A stretch of 26,068 nt of DNA from a virus. Location: the IMG/VR virus record IMGVR_UViG_3300010883_000377, positions 1 through 26,068 of that record; one strand, 5' to 3'. The notes below the pieces were generated by a model, which worked only from the letters and a program-made list of their open reading frames with translations, searched no databases and was not told the origin of the DNA. Made by a program: the position numbers and the translations under genes. Of this stretch, positions 1-5,043 are shown piece after piece. Numbering within the stretch: the first letter of the stretch is position 1; the number at the start of each line of letters is the position of its first letter.

Positions 1-63
1 AATGGTGGTGCCTGGTGCGAAGTCTGACTGGGTGTAAATTTTGATTCCGTTGTACTGTTCCAT
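1..63 (-). CDS. 5' end of an unidentified gene (partial, runs off the left edge)
   Basis: An ATG at 63-61 opens a frame with no stop through the window edge (21 codons seen, beginning MEQYNGIKIYTQSDF). An AAGG sequence lies about 8 bases upstream of the ATG, a plausible ribosome binding site. The gene is preceded by a long untranslated leader and the promoter at 240-268, so it probably heads its own transcript. The visible residues are too few to assign a function. Most of the gene is outside the window. Confidence 0.6.
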   Translation of the reverse strand, partial: MEQYNGIKIYTQSDFAPGTTI

Positions 64-239
64 ATTTTGACCTTGTGTTGATGCGTTGCACGTTGATGCA
101 GTGTGCTAAGGGGTTCTCCCCGCACTCCCCGCCAACGTGCCACGCTGGTTAAACAAACGACACGGTGCATAACTTTTCAATAGGGCACCGTGCGTCTATA
201 AGGAGCATTGTTTATGAACAAAAAAAACAATACAAACTT
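64..239 (-). promoter_or_regulatory. Structured 5' leader of about 170 bases
   Basis: The stretch between the 240-268 promoter and the ATG at 63 has no convincing gene but contains several RNA-like hairpins: an inverted repeat ATTGTTT/AAACAAT (207-231), an 8-bp stem CACGGTGC/GCACCGTG (161-168 with 185-192), and a compact hairpin with GTGC/GCAC outer and GGGG/CCCC inner stems (103-125). Two direct copies of GTTGATGC on the plus strand (77-84 and 92-99) lie just before the start codon, 15 bases apart. The length and structure suggest regulation of the downstream gene, but I do not recognise a known riboswitch. Confidence 0.4.
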
Positions 240-268
240 ATTATAACAGTTGATGTGTAATAAGTCAA
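240..268 (-). promoter_or_regulatory. Sigma70-type promoter (TTGACT / 17 bp / TATAAT)
   Basis: On the minus strand TTGACT (268-263) is followed after exactly 17 bases by a perfect TATAAT (245-240). It points left, toward the gene starting at 63. It lies just after the end of the 340-741 gene, so it restarts transcription in a gap rather than inside a gene. Confidence 0.7.
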
Positions 269-339
269 CTCCAGTTTTTGTATATTTTTACAATGCAGTA
301 AGCACGCCACATCTTGCCAACTCCAGTGGACGCCAACCA

Positions 340-741
340 CTACCTCATCTGCTCTAATAATCCTTGCACGTACTGTCTCTGGAGCTTGCCGCACTGCTCC
401 TCGAACACGAGTTGGACCTGTGTCTTACAGCTCTTGACTGTGCCTTCTACAGCAACTACCACTGTTGTCTTAAGATGCAGTGTGCTCTGATAGCCCTGCC
501 TCGCATATGCTCTCAATATCTTTGTGGTGTAGGGTTTGCTGGGCGTACGAGCGTATGTCAGTTTGAACTTGAATTGGTCATCGTCCAAACACTCGAACAC
601 TAGGTGTTTGCTCACTGTCTCGGCGTTGTGCCTGATCAGGGTGAACCCCTCCTCCACTATCGCTGTGCTGATATCGTTCACCGTGCGGTTGTATCGGTGC
701 ACCTTCAATTGACTCTGTACCCTATCTCGTGTGGAGCCCAT
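340..741 (-). CDS. Hypothetical protein, 133 aa
   Basis: A small soluble-looking protein of unknown function; no motif was recognised. The longest frame starts at 780, but the internal ATG at 741 is preferred: it overlaps the stop of the upstream gene as TAATG and is preceded by GGAGG 11 bases upstream. The protein is rich in Gln, Val, Thr and Lys, alternates strand-like stretches, and has no membrane segment or signal peptide. It is the third gene of a tight three-gene operon behind the 1241-1268 promoter. The position near consensus host-type promoters suggests an early or accessory role, which is inference. Confidence 0.7.
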   Translation of the reverse strand: MGSTRDRVQSQLKVHRYNRTVNDISTAIVEEGFTLIRHNAETVSKHLVFECLDDDQFKFKLTYARTPSKPYTTKILRAYARQGYQSTLHLKTTVVVAVEGTVKSCKTQVQLVFEEQCGKLQRQYVQGLLEQMR

Positions 742-1010
742 TAGTTCAACACCCTCCAATTGAAGTAGTTCTTGCCCCAAACGATCTCCTCGTACTCACC
801 TTCTTGTATTGTTAGCGAGTGATCGTAGTGGCCCTCATCCAATAGTTGTTGTGCCTCATCTCTAGCTAGGCCCTTTGCTTCCAATATGTCAAATACCACA
901 TCTACGGCACCGGCATATGAAGTTGCCTTTACATTGAACAGGCACTCTGAATCATCAGGCCCATACACAAGAAACACCTTATATGTTTTGTAGTCTTTGC
1001 TGTCTATCAT
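741..1010 (-). CDS. Hypothetical protein, 89 aa
   Basis: A small acidic protein of unknown function, middle gene of the 1201-340 operon. The start at 1010 overlaps the stop of the upstream gene as TAATG, with a GGGTGGG ribosome-binding-like sequence upstream. The N-terminal half reads as a strand, then FNVKATSYAGAVDVVF, a strand-helix pattern similar in layout to FEASNETHAHALMNEL in the preceding gene. The two neighbours may therefore share a small alpha/beta fold, but this rests only on pattern and not on a significant alignment. No catalytic motif is visible. Confidence 0.75.
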   Translation of the reverse strand: MIDSKDYKTYKVFLVYGPDDSECLFNVKATSYAGAVDVVFDILEAKGLARDEAQQLLDEGHYDHSLTIQEGEYEEIVWGKNYFNWRVLN

Positions 1011-1201
1011 TAAGCACCCACCCGTGTTATAGTGGTGTCTATGTCATACGCCTCGTGTCCGTGTTGTTCCAACATCAGTTCATTCATCAAGGCGTGTGCG
1101 TGTGTCTCATTGCTGGCCTCGAACACCTGTTCCTCGTGCTCAATGATGTCATACGCCTCGTAGTTGTTGTACACTGCTGATCTTATCTTATATTTGTTCA
1201 T
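1010..1201 (-). CDS. Hypothetical protein, 63 aa, first gene of operon
   Basis: The frame extends to 1261, but the start at 1201 (MNKYKIRSAVYNN) is clearly better: AGGAAG lies 4-6 bases upstream of this ATG, and the longer version would start upstream of the transcription start predicted from the promoter at 1241-1268. The protein is short, acidic and His-rich, without membrane segments or known motif. It ends in a TAATG overlap with the next gene. Function unknown. Confidence 0.75.
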   Translation of the reverse strand: MNKYKIRSAVYNNYEAYDIIEHEEQVFEASNETHAHALMNELMLEQHGHEAYDIDTTITRVGA

Positions 1202-1240
1202 TGTTCTTCCTTTTGTTTGTTTGTTTAACTCTATGTATTT

Positions 1241-1268
1241 ATTATAGCACACATACAGCACTTGTCAA
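1241..1268 (-). promoter_or_regulatory. Consensus sigma70 promoter (TTGACA / 16 bp / TATAAT)
   Basis: Perfect -35 TTGACA (1268-1263) and perfect -10 TATAAT (1246-1241) on the minus strand with a 16-base spacer. It drives the 1201-340 operon. The -10 overlaps an AATAAATA sequence (1243-1236) resembling the element seen in the structural module, so early and late transcription may overlap here. It is divergent from the promoter at 1323-1350. Confidence 0.85.
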
Positions 1269-1322
1269 TGGTGTTTGGGGAGAAATATGACTTTTTTTCC
1301 ACTTTTTTCAGCCTTATAAGGG

Positions 1323-1350
1323 TTGACAGGCTAGGAAAGTGTGCTATAAT
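1323..1350 (+). promoter_or_regulatory. Consensus sigma70 promoter on the plus strand with no obvious gene
   Basis: Perfect TTGACA (1323-1328), 16-base spacer, perfect TATAAT (1345-1350). The -10 context GTGTGCTATAATA is identical to that of the divergent promoter at 1241-1268. Immediately upstream are the palindrome CCTTATAAGG (1312-1321) and T-rich tracts (about 1291-1310). No plus-strand gene follows; the transcript would run antisense to the glycosyltransferase-like gene. Confidence 0.75.
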
Positions 1351-1491
1351 AGGCGCCTTTCGTGCTTTAAAGCTGTAGAACGTTGATATTGTTGGATTTT
1401 TTACTGTTTGAACAATTAAAAGGAAGGGCGGGCAATAGCCATACTATCCACACTAGTCTTTAGTATCCATTTACTGCTCCCACACAGTGTC
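1351..1491. other. Gap without a gene downstream of the plus-strand promoter
   Basis: No coding frame with a start and ribosome binding site is visible on either strand. It holds weak inverted repeats (ATTGTT/AACAAT around 1398-1426; ATACTA/TAGTAT around 1450-1468) but no convincing terminator. If the plus-strand promoter is active, this is the 5' end of an untranslated or antisense RNA. Confidence 0.4.
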
Positions 1492-2274
1492 TTATCCTTC
1501 AAATAGTGCTTGGAACTGTGTGTTAAACGGGGTCAATCTGTGTGTGTAGGGCATCACTATCTTGCGCTCTATGTTGTGTTGCGTTGCTGTCTTACGCATA
1601 AACTTCTTCCTCATCATCTGTCCATTGTCCACGTACATATCCGGATACAACTCCAGTATCTTTGCTGTTGTGCGTTCAATATCTTGCCTACGCTTGTCCT
1701 GACGTGCTTCATAGTTTGCACCAGTGAACAGTGTGCTGTTGCCCCTTTCCCTCACGACGAGGTTGAGACAGGTGCCAGTGAAGTATCCCATACGTGCCTG
1801 TTGATACGCCCATTCGTGGTCCTCGCTGTATGCTAGGTCCGTGCGTTGCGTGGGCTTCTCGGGTATGCGCCTTATCCAGTATATCTTGCCTATGTCCCAG
1901 TGTCTGTCTAAGACCCAGTTGTCCTCGAGGGTGCGTGTGTGCTGTTGTACCCGATTGACCGCTGTGGTTATCCCATTCATAGCGGTGAAACTGCTCAGTT
2001 GTCGTGGCAGTCTCGCCAGCAGTGTGTGTGGATCCTTGAGGAACGCATCAGTCTCTGAACGCCCCTCGAACAGTGTTATGTCATCATCACACATACACAT
2101 CCACTCCTCATCGCTGTCATAGAACCGTCGCAGTATGTGATTGCGTCCCCAACTGGGGAACAGGCCGTCGTTGTAGTGGGGGTGCACCCGCCATCCGTGT
2201 TCGTGCCAAAACTTCGCGGTGTCCGGCAGTCGCTTGCTGTTGGTGGTGGTCAGTATGTGTATGTCTAGGCTCAC
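1492..2274 (-). CDS. GT-A-like glycosyltransferase family protein, 260 aa
   Basis: Probably transfers a sugar from a nucleotide-sugar donor. The visible pattern is that of GT-A glycosyltransferases: an N-terminal strand (IHILTTTNS), GRN at residues 43-45, then EEWMCMCDDDITLF with the metal-binding DDD at 63-65, and a later ED at 151-152 followed by a helix and a Gly, where the catalytic base and acceptor loop usually lie. It lacks membrane helices. The start is GTG at 2274, overlapping the upstream stop (GTGA). In phages such enzymes modify DNA bases or surface polysaccharide; the TET-associated phage glycosyltransferases are one candidate family, but the acceptor cannot be told from sequence. 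Last gene of the 2665-1492 operon. Confidence 0.6.
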   Translation of the reverse strand: MSLDIHILTTTNSKRLPDTAKFWHEHGWRVHPHYNDGLFPSWGRNHILRRFYDSDEEWMCMCDDDITLFEGRSETDAFLKDPHTLLARLPRQLSSFTAMNGITTAVNRVQQHTRTLEDNWVLDRHWDIGKIYWIRRIPEKPTQRTDLAYSEDHEWAYQQARMGYFTGTCLNLVVRERGNSTLFTGANYEARQDKRRQDIERTTAKILELYPDMYVDNGQMMRKKFMRKTATQHNIERKIVMPYTHRLTPFNTQFQALFEG

Positions 2275-2501
2275 GTGAACCTACCCTTCAGCCATCGCTT
2301 GGCCTGGTGTGTGGCCAACATCTCCTTGGCCCTCATCCTCACTAGGGCGCTGTTGTGTTGGGGTGTGTCCTTGTGCCCCGCTCCGATGGTTGCAAGGTCC
2401 TCCGCGATCTCACGCCTCTCCTGCTGATCGGTTATGTCCCGGCCCTCCTCGAGCCAGTGTTCCACAAGCATCTCCGCCTGCAGGTCGATCAACACGCTCA
2501 T
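2271..2501 (-). CDS. Hypothetical protein, 76 aa
   Basis: A small, charged, predominantly helical protein (many Glu, Arg, Ala, Leu) of unknown function. The ATG at 2501 overlaps the stop of the upstream 55-residue gene as ATGA, and its own TGA overlaps the GTG start of the glycosyltransferase-like gene, so the three are translationally coupled. No motif was recognised. Confidence 0.7.
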   Translation of the reverse strand: MSVLIDLQAEMLVEHWLEEGRDITDQQERREIAEDLATIGAGHKDTPQHNSALVRMRAKEMLATHQAKRWLKGRFT

Positions 2502-2665
2502 TCCGCCGCCTCACGTTCCGCTTTTTGTCTTTGCTGTCTCTTGCGCCTGGTGATCAAGCTCTTGAGTTTGGCGCCCTCCACTGTGGCTATGTCCTCCGCG
2601 TACACGGCGTCGTGCAGTGCCTTGATGCGTTCGTGTTGTTGCTGACGTGCTTTTAAATTGTCCAT
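2498..2665 (-). CDS. Small basic helical protein, 55 aa, likely leaderless
   Basis: ATG at 2665, stop TGA overlapping the next start as ATGA. The protein starts MDNLKARQQQHERIK and ends in a run rich in Arg, Lys, Gln and Glu; it is expected to be one or two long charged helices. No function recognised. The -10 box at 2672-2677 ends only six bases before the ATG, so the mRNA should start at or next to the A of the ATG and have no ribosome binding site. The frame, the coupling to the next gene and the promoter fit together. Confidence 0.65.
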   Translation of the reverse strand: MDNLKARQQQHERIKALHDAVYAEDIATVEGAKLKSLITRRKRQQRQKAEREAAE

Positions 2666-2671
2666 TTTATT

Positions 2672-2700
2672 ATTATAGTATGTATTGTGCAGTTTGTCAA
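2672..2700 (-). promoter_or_regulatory. Consensus sigma70 promoter (TTGACA / 17 bp / TATAAT)
   Basis: Perfect -35 (2700-2695) and -10 (2677-2672) with the optimal 17-base spacer on the minus strand. It drives the three-gene operon 2665-1492. The upstream flank has CCCC (2701-2704) facing GGGG (2715-2720), a possible hairpin or operator just before the -35. Confidence 0.88.
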
Positions 2701-2752
2701 CCCCGCGTGTTTGTGGGGGGTCTGTGTGTGTCTAAACGGTAGGAAAGGGGTA

Positions 2753-2805
2753 GGGGTAGCAGTGCAATTTTAAACAAGCACGTGTAAAGGTGCGACTGCC
2801 ACCCC
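2753..2805. other. Imperfect 11-base inverted repeat
   Basis: GGGGTAGCAGT (2753-2763) pairs with ACTGCCACCCC (2795-2805), with a single non-Watson-Crick position. That position (2758 with 2800) is A-C on the plus strand and U-G on the minus strand, so this stem is slightly better as minus-strand RNA. A small GCAC/GTGC hairpin lies in the loop. Confidence 0.4.
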
Positions 2806-2810
2806 GTAGT

Positions 2811-2907
2811 GTGATTGGGTGTATCGATAAGGGCCGAAGCCCAGCTTACAAAGGAGTCAAATCGTATGGCGTACAAGTTTGACCTATCCAATCACAAAAA
2901 TATTTAG
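2811..2907 (+). ncRNA. Candidate structured RNA with a 13-codon reading frame
   Basis: An 11-bp closing stem (2811-2821 with 2885-2895) encloses a hairpin GGGC-CGAA-GCCC (2831-2842) and a second hairpin GTCAAA...TTTGAC (2856-2861 with 2878-2883) with an inner GTAT/GTAC stem. All non-Watson-Crick positions (2819/2887, 2821/2885, 2867/2871) are G-U on the plus strand and would be A-C on the minus strand, favouring plus-strand RNA. AAGGAG (2851-2856) sits nine bases before an ATG (2866) that opens 13 codons, ending TAG at 2905-2907. No clear promoter is visible immediately upstream. Confidence 0.35.
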
Positions 2908-2940
2908 CATCACGTTGGCCAGCATAAGTATTTTTATAAC

Positions 2941-2980
2941 AGGCACGCACAGGCACACACAGGCACAAACAAACACACAT
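2941..2980. repeat. Tandem decamer repeats (AGGCACNNAC)
   Basis: Three successive ten-base units AGGCACGCAC, AGGCACACAC, AGGCACAAAC, then a degenerate fourth. The period of about one helical turn would present the same DNA face to a bound protein. Flanking sequence is A/T-rich (2895-2940). Confidence 0.6.
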
Positions 2981-3047
2981 CGCAGACAGCACACCAAAAA
3001 ATATGAGTCTAATGCACCCTCACAGAATTGCATAGTTTTATGGCTGT

Positions 3048-3286
3048 ATGAACGAACTTGTTAGGCTAGGACAAGCGAAACAAATGGGCAGTTATGCTGA
3101 CAGGGTTTTGAGTATTTTACTCTGTTGGGCGTTGCACACTATGACTCAAAGTCAAACACGGTTAACCTGTTGTATGCAATGATGGAAGTCGGACACTGGA
3201 GACAGTACGTAGATATGCAAACCCTTTACGTTGCAAAGTTGGATGTAGTTAACCTTCGAAGGAGCTTTTTAGCCAATCAGTGCTAA
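3048..3286 (+). pseudogene. Possible plus-strand small gene split over two frames
   Basis: An ATG at 3048 opens 44 codons (start MNELVRLGQAKQMGSYADRV, stop at 3180-3182). The -1 frame is open from 3101 to a TAA at 3284-3286 and contains ATG ATG at 3179-3184 followed by 33 protein-like codons (EVGHWRQYVDMQTLYVAKLD). The transition region contains GGGTTTT (3103-3109). Together they could encode about 80 residues if a frameshift (natural, programmed or an assembly error) joins them. No ribosome binding site precedes 3048, and chance open frames of this size are common, so this is weak. Confidence 0.2.
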
Positions 3287-3318
3287 AAGTCTTCTACCTT
3301 GAAAGAAAGCAAAGAAGT

Positions 3319-3346
3319 AAAAAAAAAATAGACGTCAGTCTATTTT
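3319..3346 (-). terminator. Intrinsic terminator at the end of the structural operon
   Basis: On the minus strand a 9-bp stem (3346-3338 with 3333-3325) with a four-base loop is followed by an unbroken T-run (to 3319). It lies just downstream of the 3398-3682 gene. On the plus strand it is followed by only four T, so it is mainly a minus-strand terminator. Confidence 0.88.
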
Positions 3347-3347
3347 A

Positions 3348-3364
3348 GATGACTGCAAGTCATC
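3348..3364. repeat. Short perfect hairpin GATGACT-GCA-AGTCATC
   Basis: Seven-base-pair inverted repeat with a three-base loop, between the tandem repeat at 3366-3403 and the terminator. It may protect the mRNA 3' end or assist termination. Confidence 0.6.
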
Positions 3365-3365
3365 T

Positions 3366-3403
3366 CAACACAGTCAAGCTATCCCAACACAGTCAAGCTA
3401 TCC
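3366..3403. repeat. Perfect 19-bp tandem duplication across a stop codon
   Basis: CAACACAGTCAAGCTATCC is present twice without spacing (3366-3384 and 3385-3403). The second copy contains the TAG stop (3398-3400) of the adjacent gene, so the first copy is downstream untranslated sequence. A recent slippage duplication or a protein/attachment site are both possible. Confidence 0.85.
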
Positions 3404-3682
3404 GTTAATATCCCACTGCACTGTGTTGGGTGTAATGGTCTCTTCGAACACCCTCCTCTTGCCCACTATGATGCTTCTGTGATGGCGTGTCTTGGTGGAT
3501 CTTTTCAGTTGCAGTCGACAGGTGTGGTGGGGATCGCCCTGACAGGTCCTAGCACTGCCACCCGGGGCTCCCTTCCTGGGTCCTGATGCGCCCGCGACCT
3601 TGGCCAAAGGGGTCTTGCGTGTCTTGGTGCATTTGAATTCACCCAGCTGTCTTATCTTTGTAAGGAAATCTCTAGTGTCCAC
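3398..3682 (-). CDS. Hypothetical basic protein, 94 aa
   Basis: Last gene of the structural operon. The start is probably GTG at 3682, since the upstream stop is at 3692-3694 and no in-frame ATG exists. The sequence is very rich in Lys, Arg and Thr, with a low-complexity Gly/Pro/Ala/Arg middle, and has four Cys and a His-rich stretch (HHT, RHH) that could bind metal or nucleic acid. No known family recognised. The only uninterrupted minus-strand frame here, but start and expression are less certain than for its neighbours. Confidence 0.5.
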   Translation of the reverse strand: MDTRDFLTKIRQLGEFKCTKTRKTPLAKVAGASGPRKGAPGGSARTCQGDPHHTCRLQLKRSTKTRHHRSIIVGKRRVFEETITPNTVQWDING

Positions 3683-3691
3683 AGTGGCACA

Positions 3692-4126
3692 TTAACTGCT
3701 CGCCACTTCGCTGTTGTCTGTGAAATATCTCCACACGCCACCCGCGTAATACACCGGTGTGTCTATGGTTGAATCACCATTGGATGCCATCCCCACCATA
3801 CCATCCGCAAGGTCTCCCCTCGCATACAGTTGTGCTCTCGTCTGTGGGTTTAATTTTATCACACTGTTGATGTTTAACGCACCCGTGTTGGGCGTTATGG
3901 TCAGTGCCGTGCTACTTGAACTTATTATGGTGTCAGGCAGTTGTGTGTTTGTGATCTTGCTTGATGCATCCAGTCCAGCAACTCCGCTGGCTTGATTACG
4001 TCCGTTAATAATGTTTGTTATCTCATCCAGTGCGGCTTTGAGATCGCTCCTAGCACTCGCGGGGTTGTCCGTGCCTGAATCTAGATTCCCGGTTGATATG
4101 TTGTTCGCGTTTGCTGGCCAAGCCAT
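3692..4126 (-). CDS. Tail-fibre-like protein with repeated N-terminal module, 144 aa
   Basis: The first 40 residues (MAWPANANNISTGNLDSGTD..., then a helix around LKAALDEITNIIN) match in layout the N-termini of two fibre proteins at 22628-23263 and 23268-23975 (WPTNSK..., DSG.D.P..AR.xIKQxIxNxNAIID). This suggests a common attachment module. The rest is Ser/Thr/Asn-rich with short beta-like repeats (ITPNTGALNINSVIKLNP) typical of virion surface proteins. GGAGA precedes the ATG. Likely a virion or tail-tip accessory protein; the receptor is unknown. Confidence 0.6.
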   Translation of the reverse strand: MAWPANANNISTGNLDSGTDNPASARSDLKAALDEITNIINGRNQASGVAGLDASSKITNTQLPDTIISSSSTALTITPNTGALNINSVIKLNPQTRAQLYARGDLADGMVGMASNGDSTIDTPVYYAGGVWRYFTDNSEVASS

Positions 4127-4160
4127 TGTTTTCTCTCCTGTTTGTAGTTGTATTTACACA

Positions 4161-5042
4161 TTAAATTTTAGTCAAGTTTCCTTCCGCGTTCATTCCCACC
4201 AAAGGTAAACCATTCACAAGGCAGTCCACGGTGCTGTTTATGTCGTCCCCAGTGTTGGGTGCTACCAACTGTATCGTGATCGAAGTTGCCGCAATACTGC
4301 TGGTGTTGGCTCCAACAAATCTGCCAATTGGCAGTGTGGTTATTGTGGTGGAGTTTAAAGTGCTTTCGGAGCCTTCAACATAATTGGTCGCAACAAAGTC
4401 CGACGCCACGTAAAGCCCGCCACCGGCACTTACTGTTTCCTCTGTGTCTGATATCGTTGCCCTAGGTGTTATGCCCACGTATTGTACACTGCTATATTTC
4501 TTACGCAATGGTATGATACGTGTTGTGCTTGATCCGTCGTCCACTGTGCTGGTGTCAAACTGTTCCACAGTTTCCGTTTGTGGTTCCGTGTCCTGTGTTA
4601 TGTCAAAACCTGTAAATCCTTGTGGTGCTGTGTTGATGCCACTGTTGATGTTGAAAGTGAACCTGTAGTATCTAAATTTTCCTATGTTTGTGTATGCGAA
4701 GTTGTCCCTGTCCACTGTGTCGCTACTTACACCACTGGTCATATTTGCAACGTTGCTACCTTCAATTGTTATGCTGGGTTTGTCATCTAGAAAGAAAATA
4801 TCAGCATCTGGGTCTCCGTCCCTTGCTGTTGTTATTGTAATCAACGGTACCACTGTGGTCGAACTACCAAAATCAATTATGTCCGTTGTGAATTCTAATG
4901 TTGTGCTGGCGCTTAGGTTTTGATACCAACGTGTCCAGTTGTCCCACGTCGCATAAGGAGATGTGTTAAGATCGTTCCAAGTCAACGTGTCCTTGGGCAA
5001 GTATATGCCTTGGCTTGCATCAAAAAATCCTGTTCTTGCCAT
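4161..5042 (-). CDS. Virion structural protein downstream of the tip protein, 293 aa
   Basis: Ser/Thr-rich, beta-strand-rich protein without Cys-based motifs or membrane segments, immediately after the J-like gene (TAATATG junction; TAGGAG ribosome binding site). The N-terminus carries TWNDLNTSPYATWDNWTRWY, similar to TWDDF...RTWNEWF in the fibre-associated protein at 20758-22071. It also carries LYVASDFVATNYV, a variant of the VASDY motif found in four other structural proteins here. Probably a tail-tip or fibre-attachment component. No enzymatic function visible. Confidence 0.6.
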   Translation of the reverse strand: MARTGFFDASQGIYLPKDTLTWNDLNTSPYATWDNWTRWYQNLSASTTLEFTTDIIDFGSSTTVVPLITITTARDGDPDADIFFLDDKPSITIEGSNVANMTSGVSSDTVDRDNFAYTNIGKFRYYRFTFNINSGINTAPQGFTGFDITQDTEPQTETVEQFDTSTVDDGSSTTRIIPLRKKYSSVQYVGITPRATISDTEETVSAGGGLYVASDFVATNYVEGSESTLNSTTITTLPIGRFVGANTSSIAATSITIQLVAPNTGDDINSTVDCLVNGLPLVGMNAEGNLTKI

Positions 5043-5043
5043 A

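Larger units (their letters stand above)
2701..3318. other. Structured intergenic region of about 620 bases
   Basis: No confident gene lies here. It contains G-runs (2715-2756), a long imperfect stem (2753-2763 with 2795-2805), a three-way-junction-like fold (2811-2895), tandem decamer repeats (2941-2980), and a hairpin (3267-3273 with 3282-3288). A possible broken plus-strand reading frame lies at 3048-3286. It sits between the terminator of the structural operon and the promoter of the next operon, so it could hold a replication origin, a packaging site or a regulatory RNA. Confidence 0.5.

Noticed and set aside
212-394. 60-codon minus-strand frame overlapping the end of the 340-741 gene
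   Set aside because: Overlaps a better gene, has no convincing start signal, and crosses the promoter at 240-268.
2697-2891. 64-codon minus-strand frame over the promoter at 2672-2700
   Set aside because: Covers the -35 region and the structured RNA; no start signal and an unlikely composition.
2811-2895. tRNA or tmRNA gene
   Set aside because: The closing stem and arms recall a tRNA, but there is no TTCRA T-loop, no anticodon arm of proper size and no tmRNA tag without a start codon.
2941-3000. CRISPR array or other spaced repeat locus
   Set aside because: The repeats are contiguous 10-base units with no spacers and no cas genes.
2879-3064. 61-codon plus-strand frame starting with TTG
   Set aside because: No ribosome binding site, and the His/Thr-rich part comes from the decamer repeats.
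3241-3290. T-loop-like TTCGAAG sequence at 3254 as part of a tRNA
   Set aside because: The flanks do not form a 5-bp T stem and no acceptor stem can be drawn around it.
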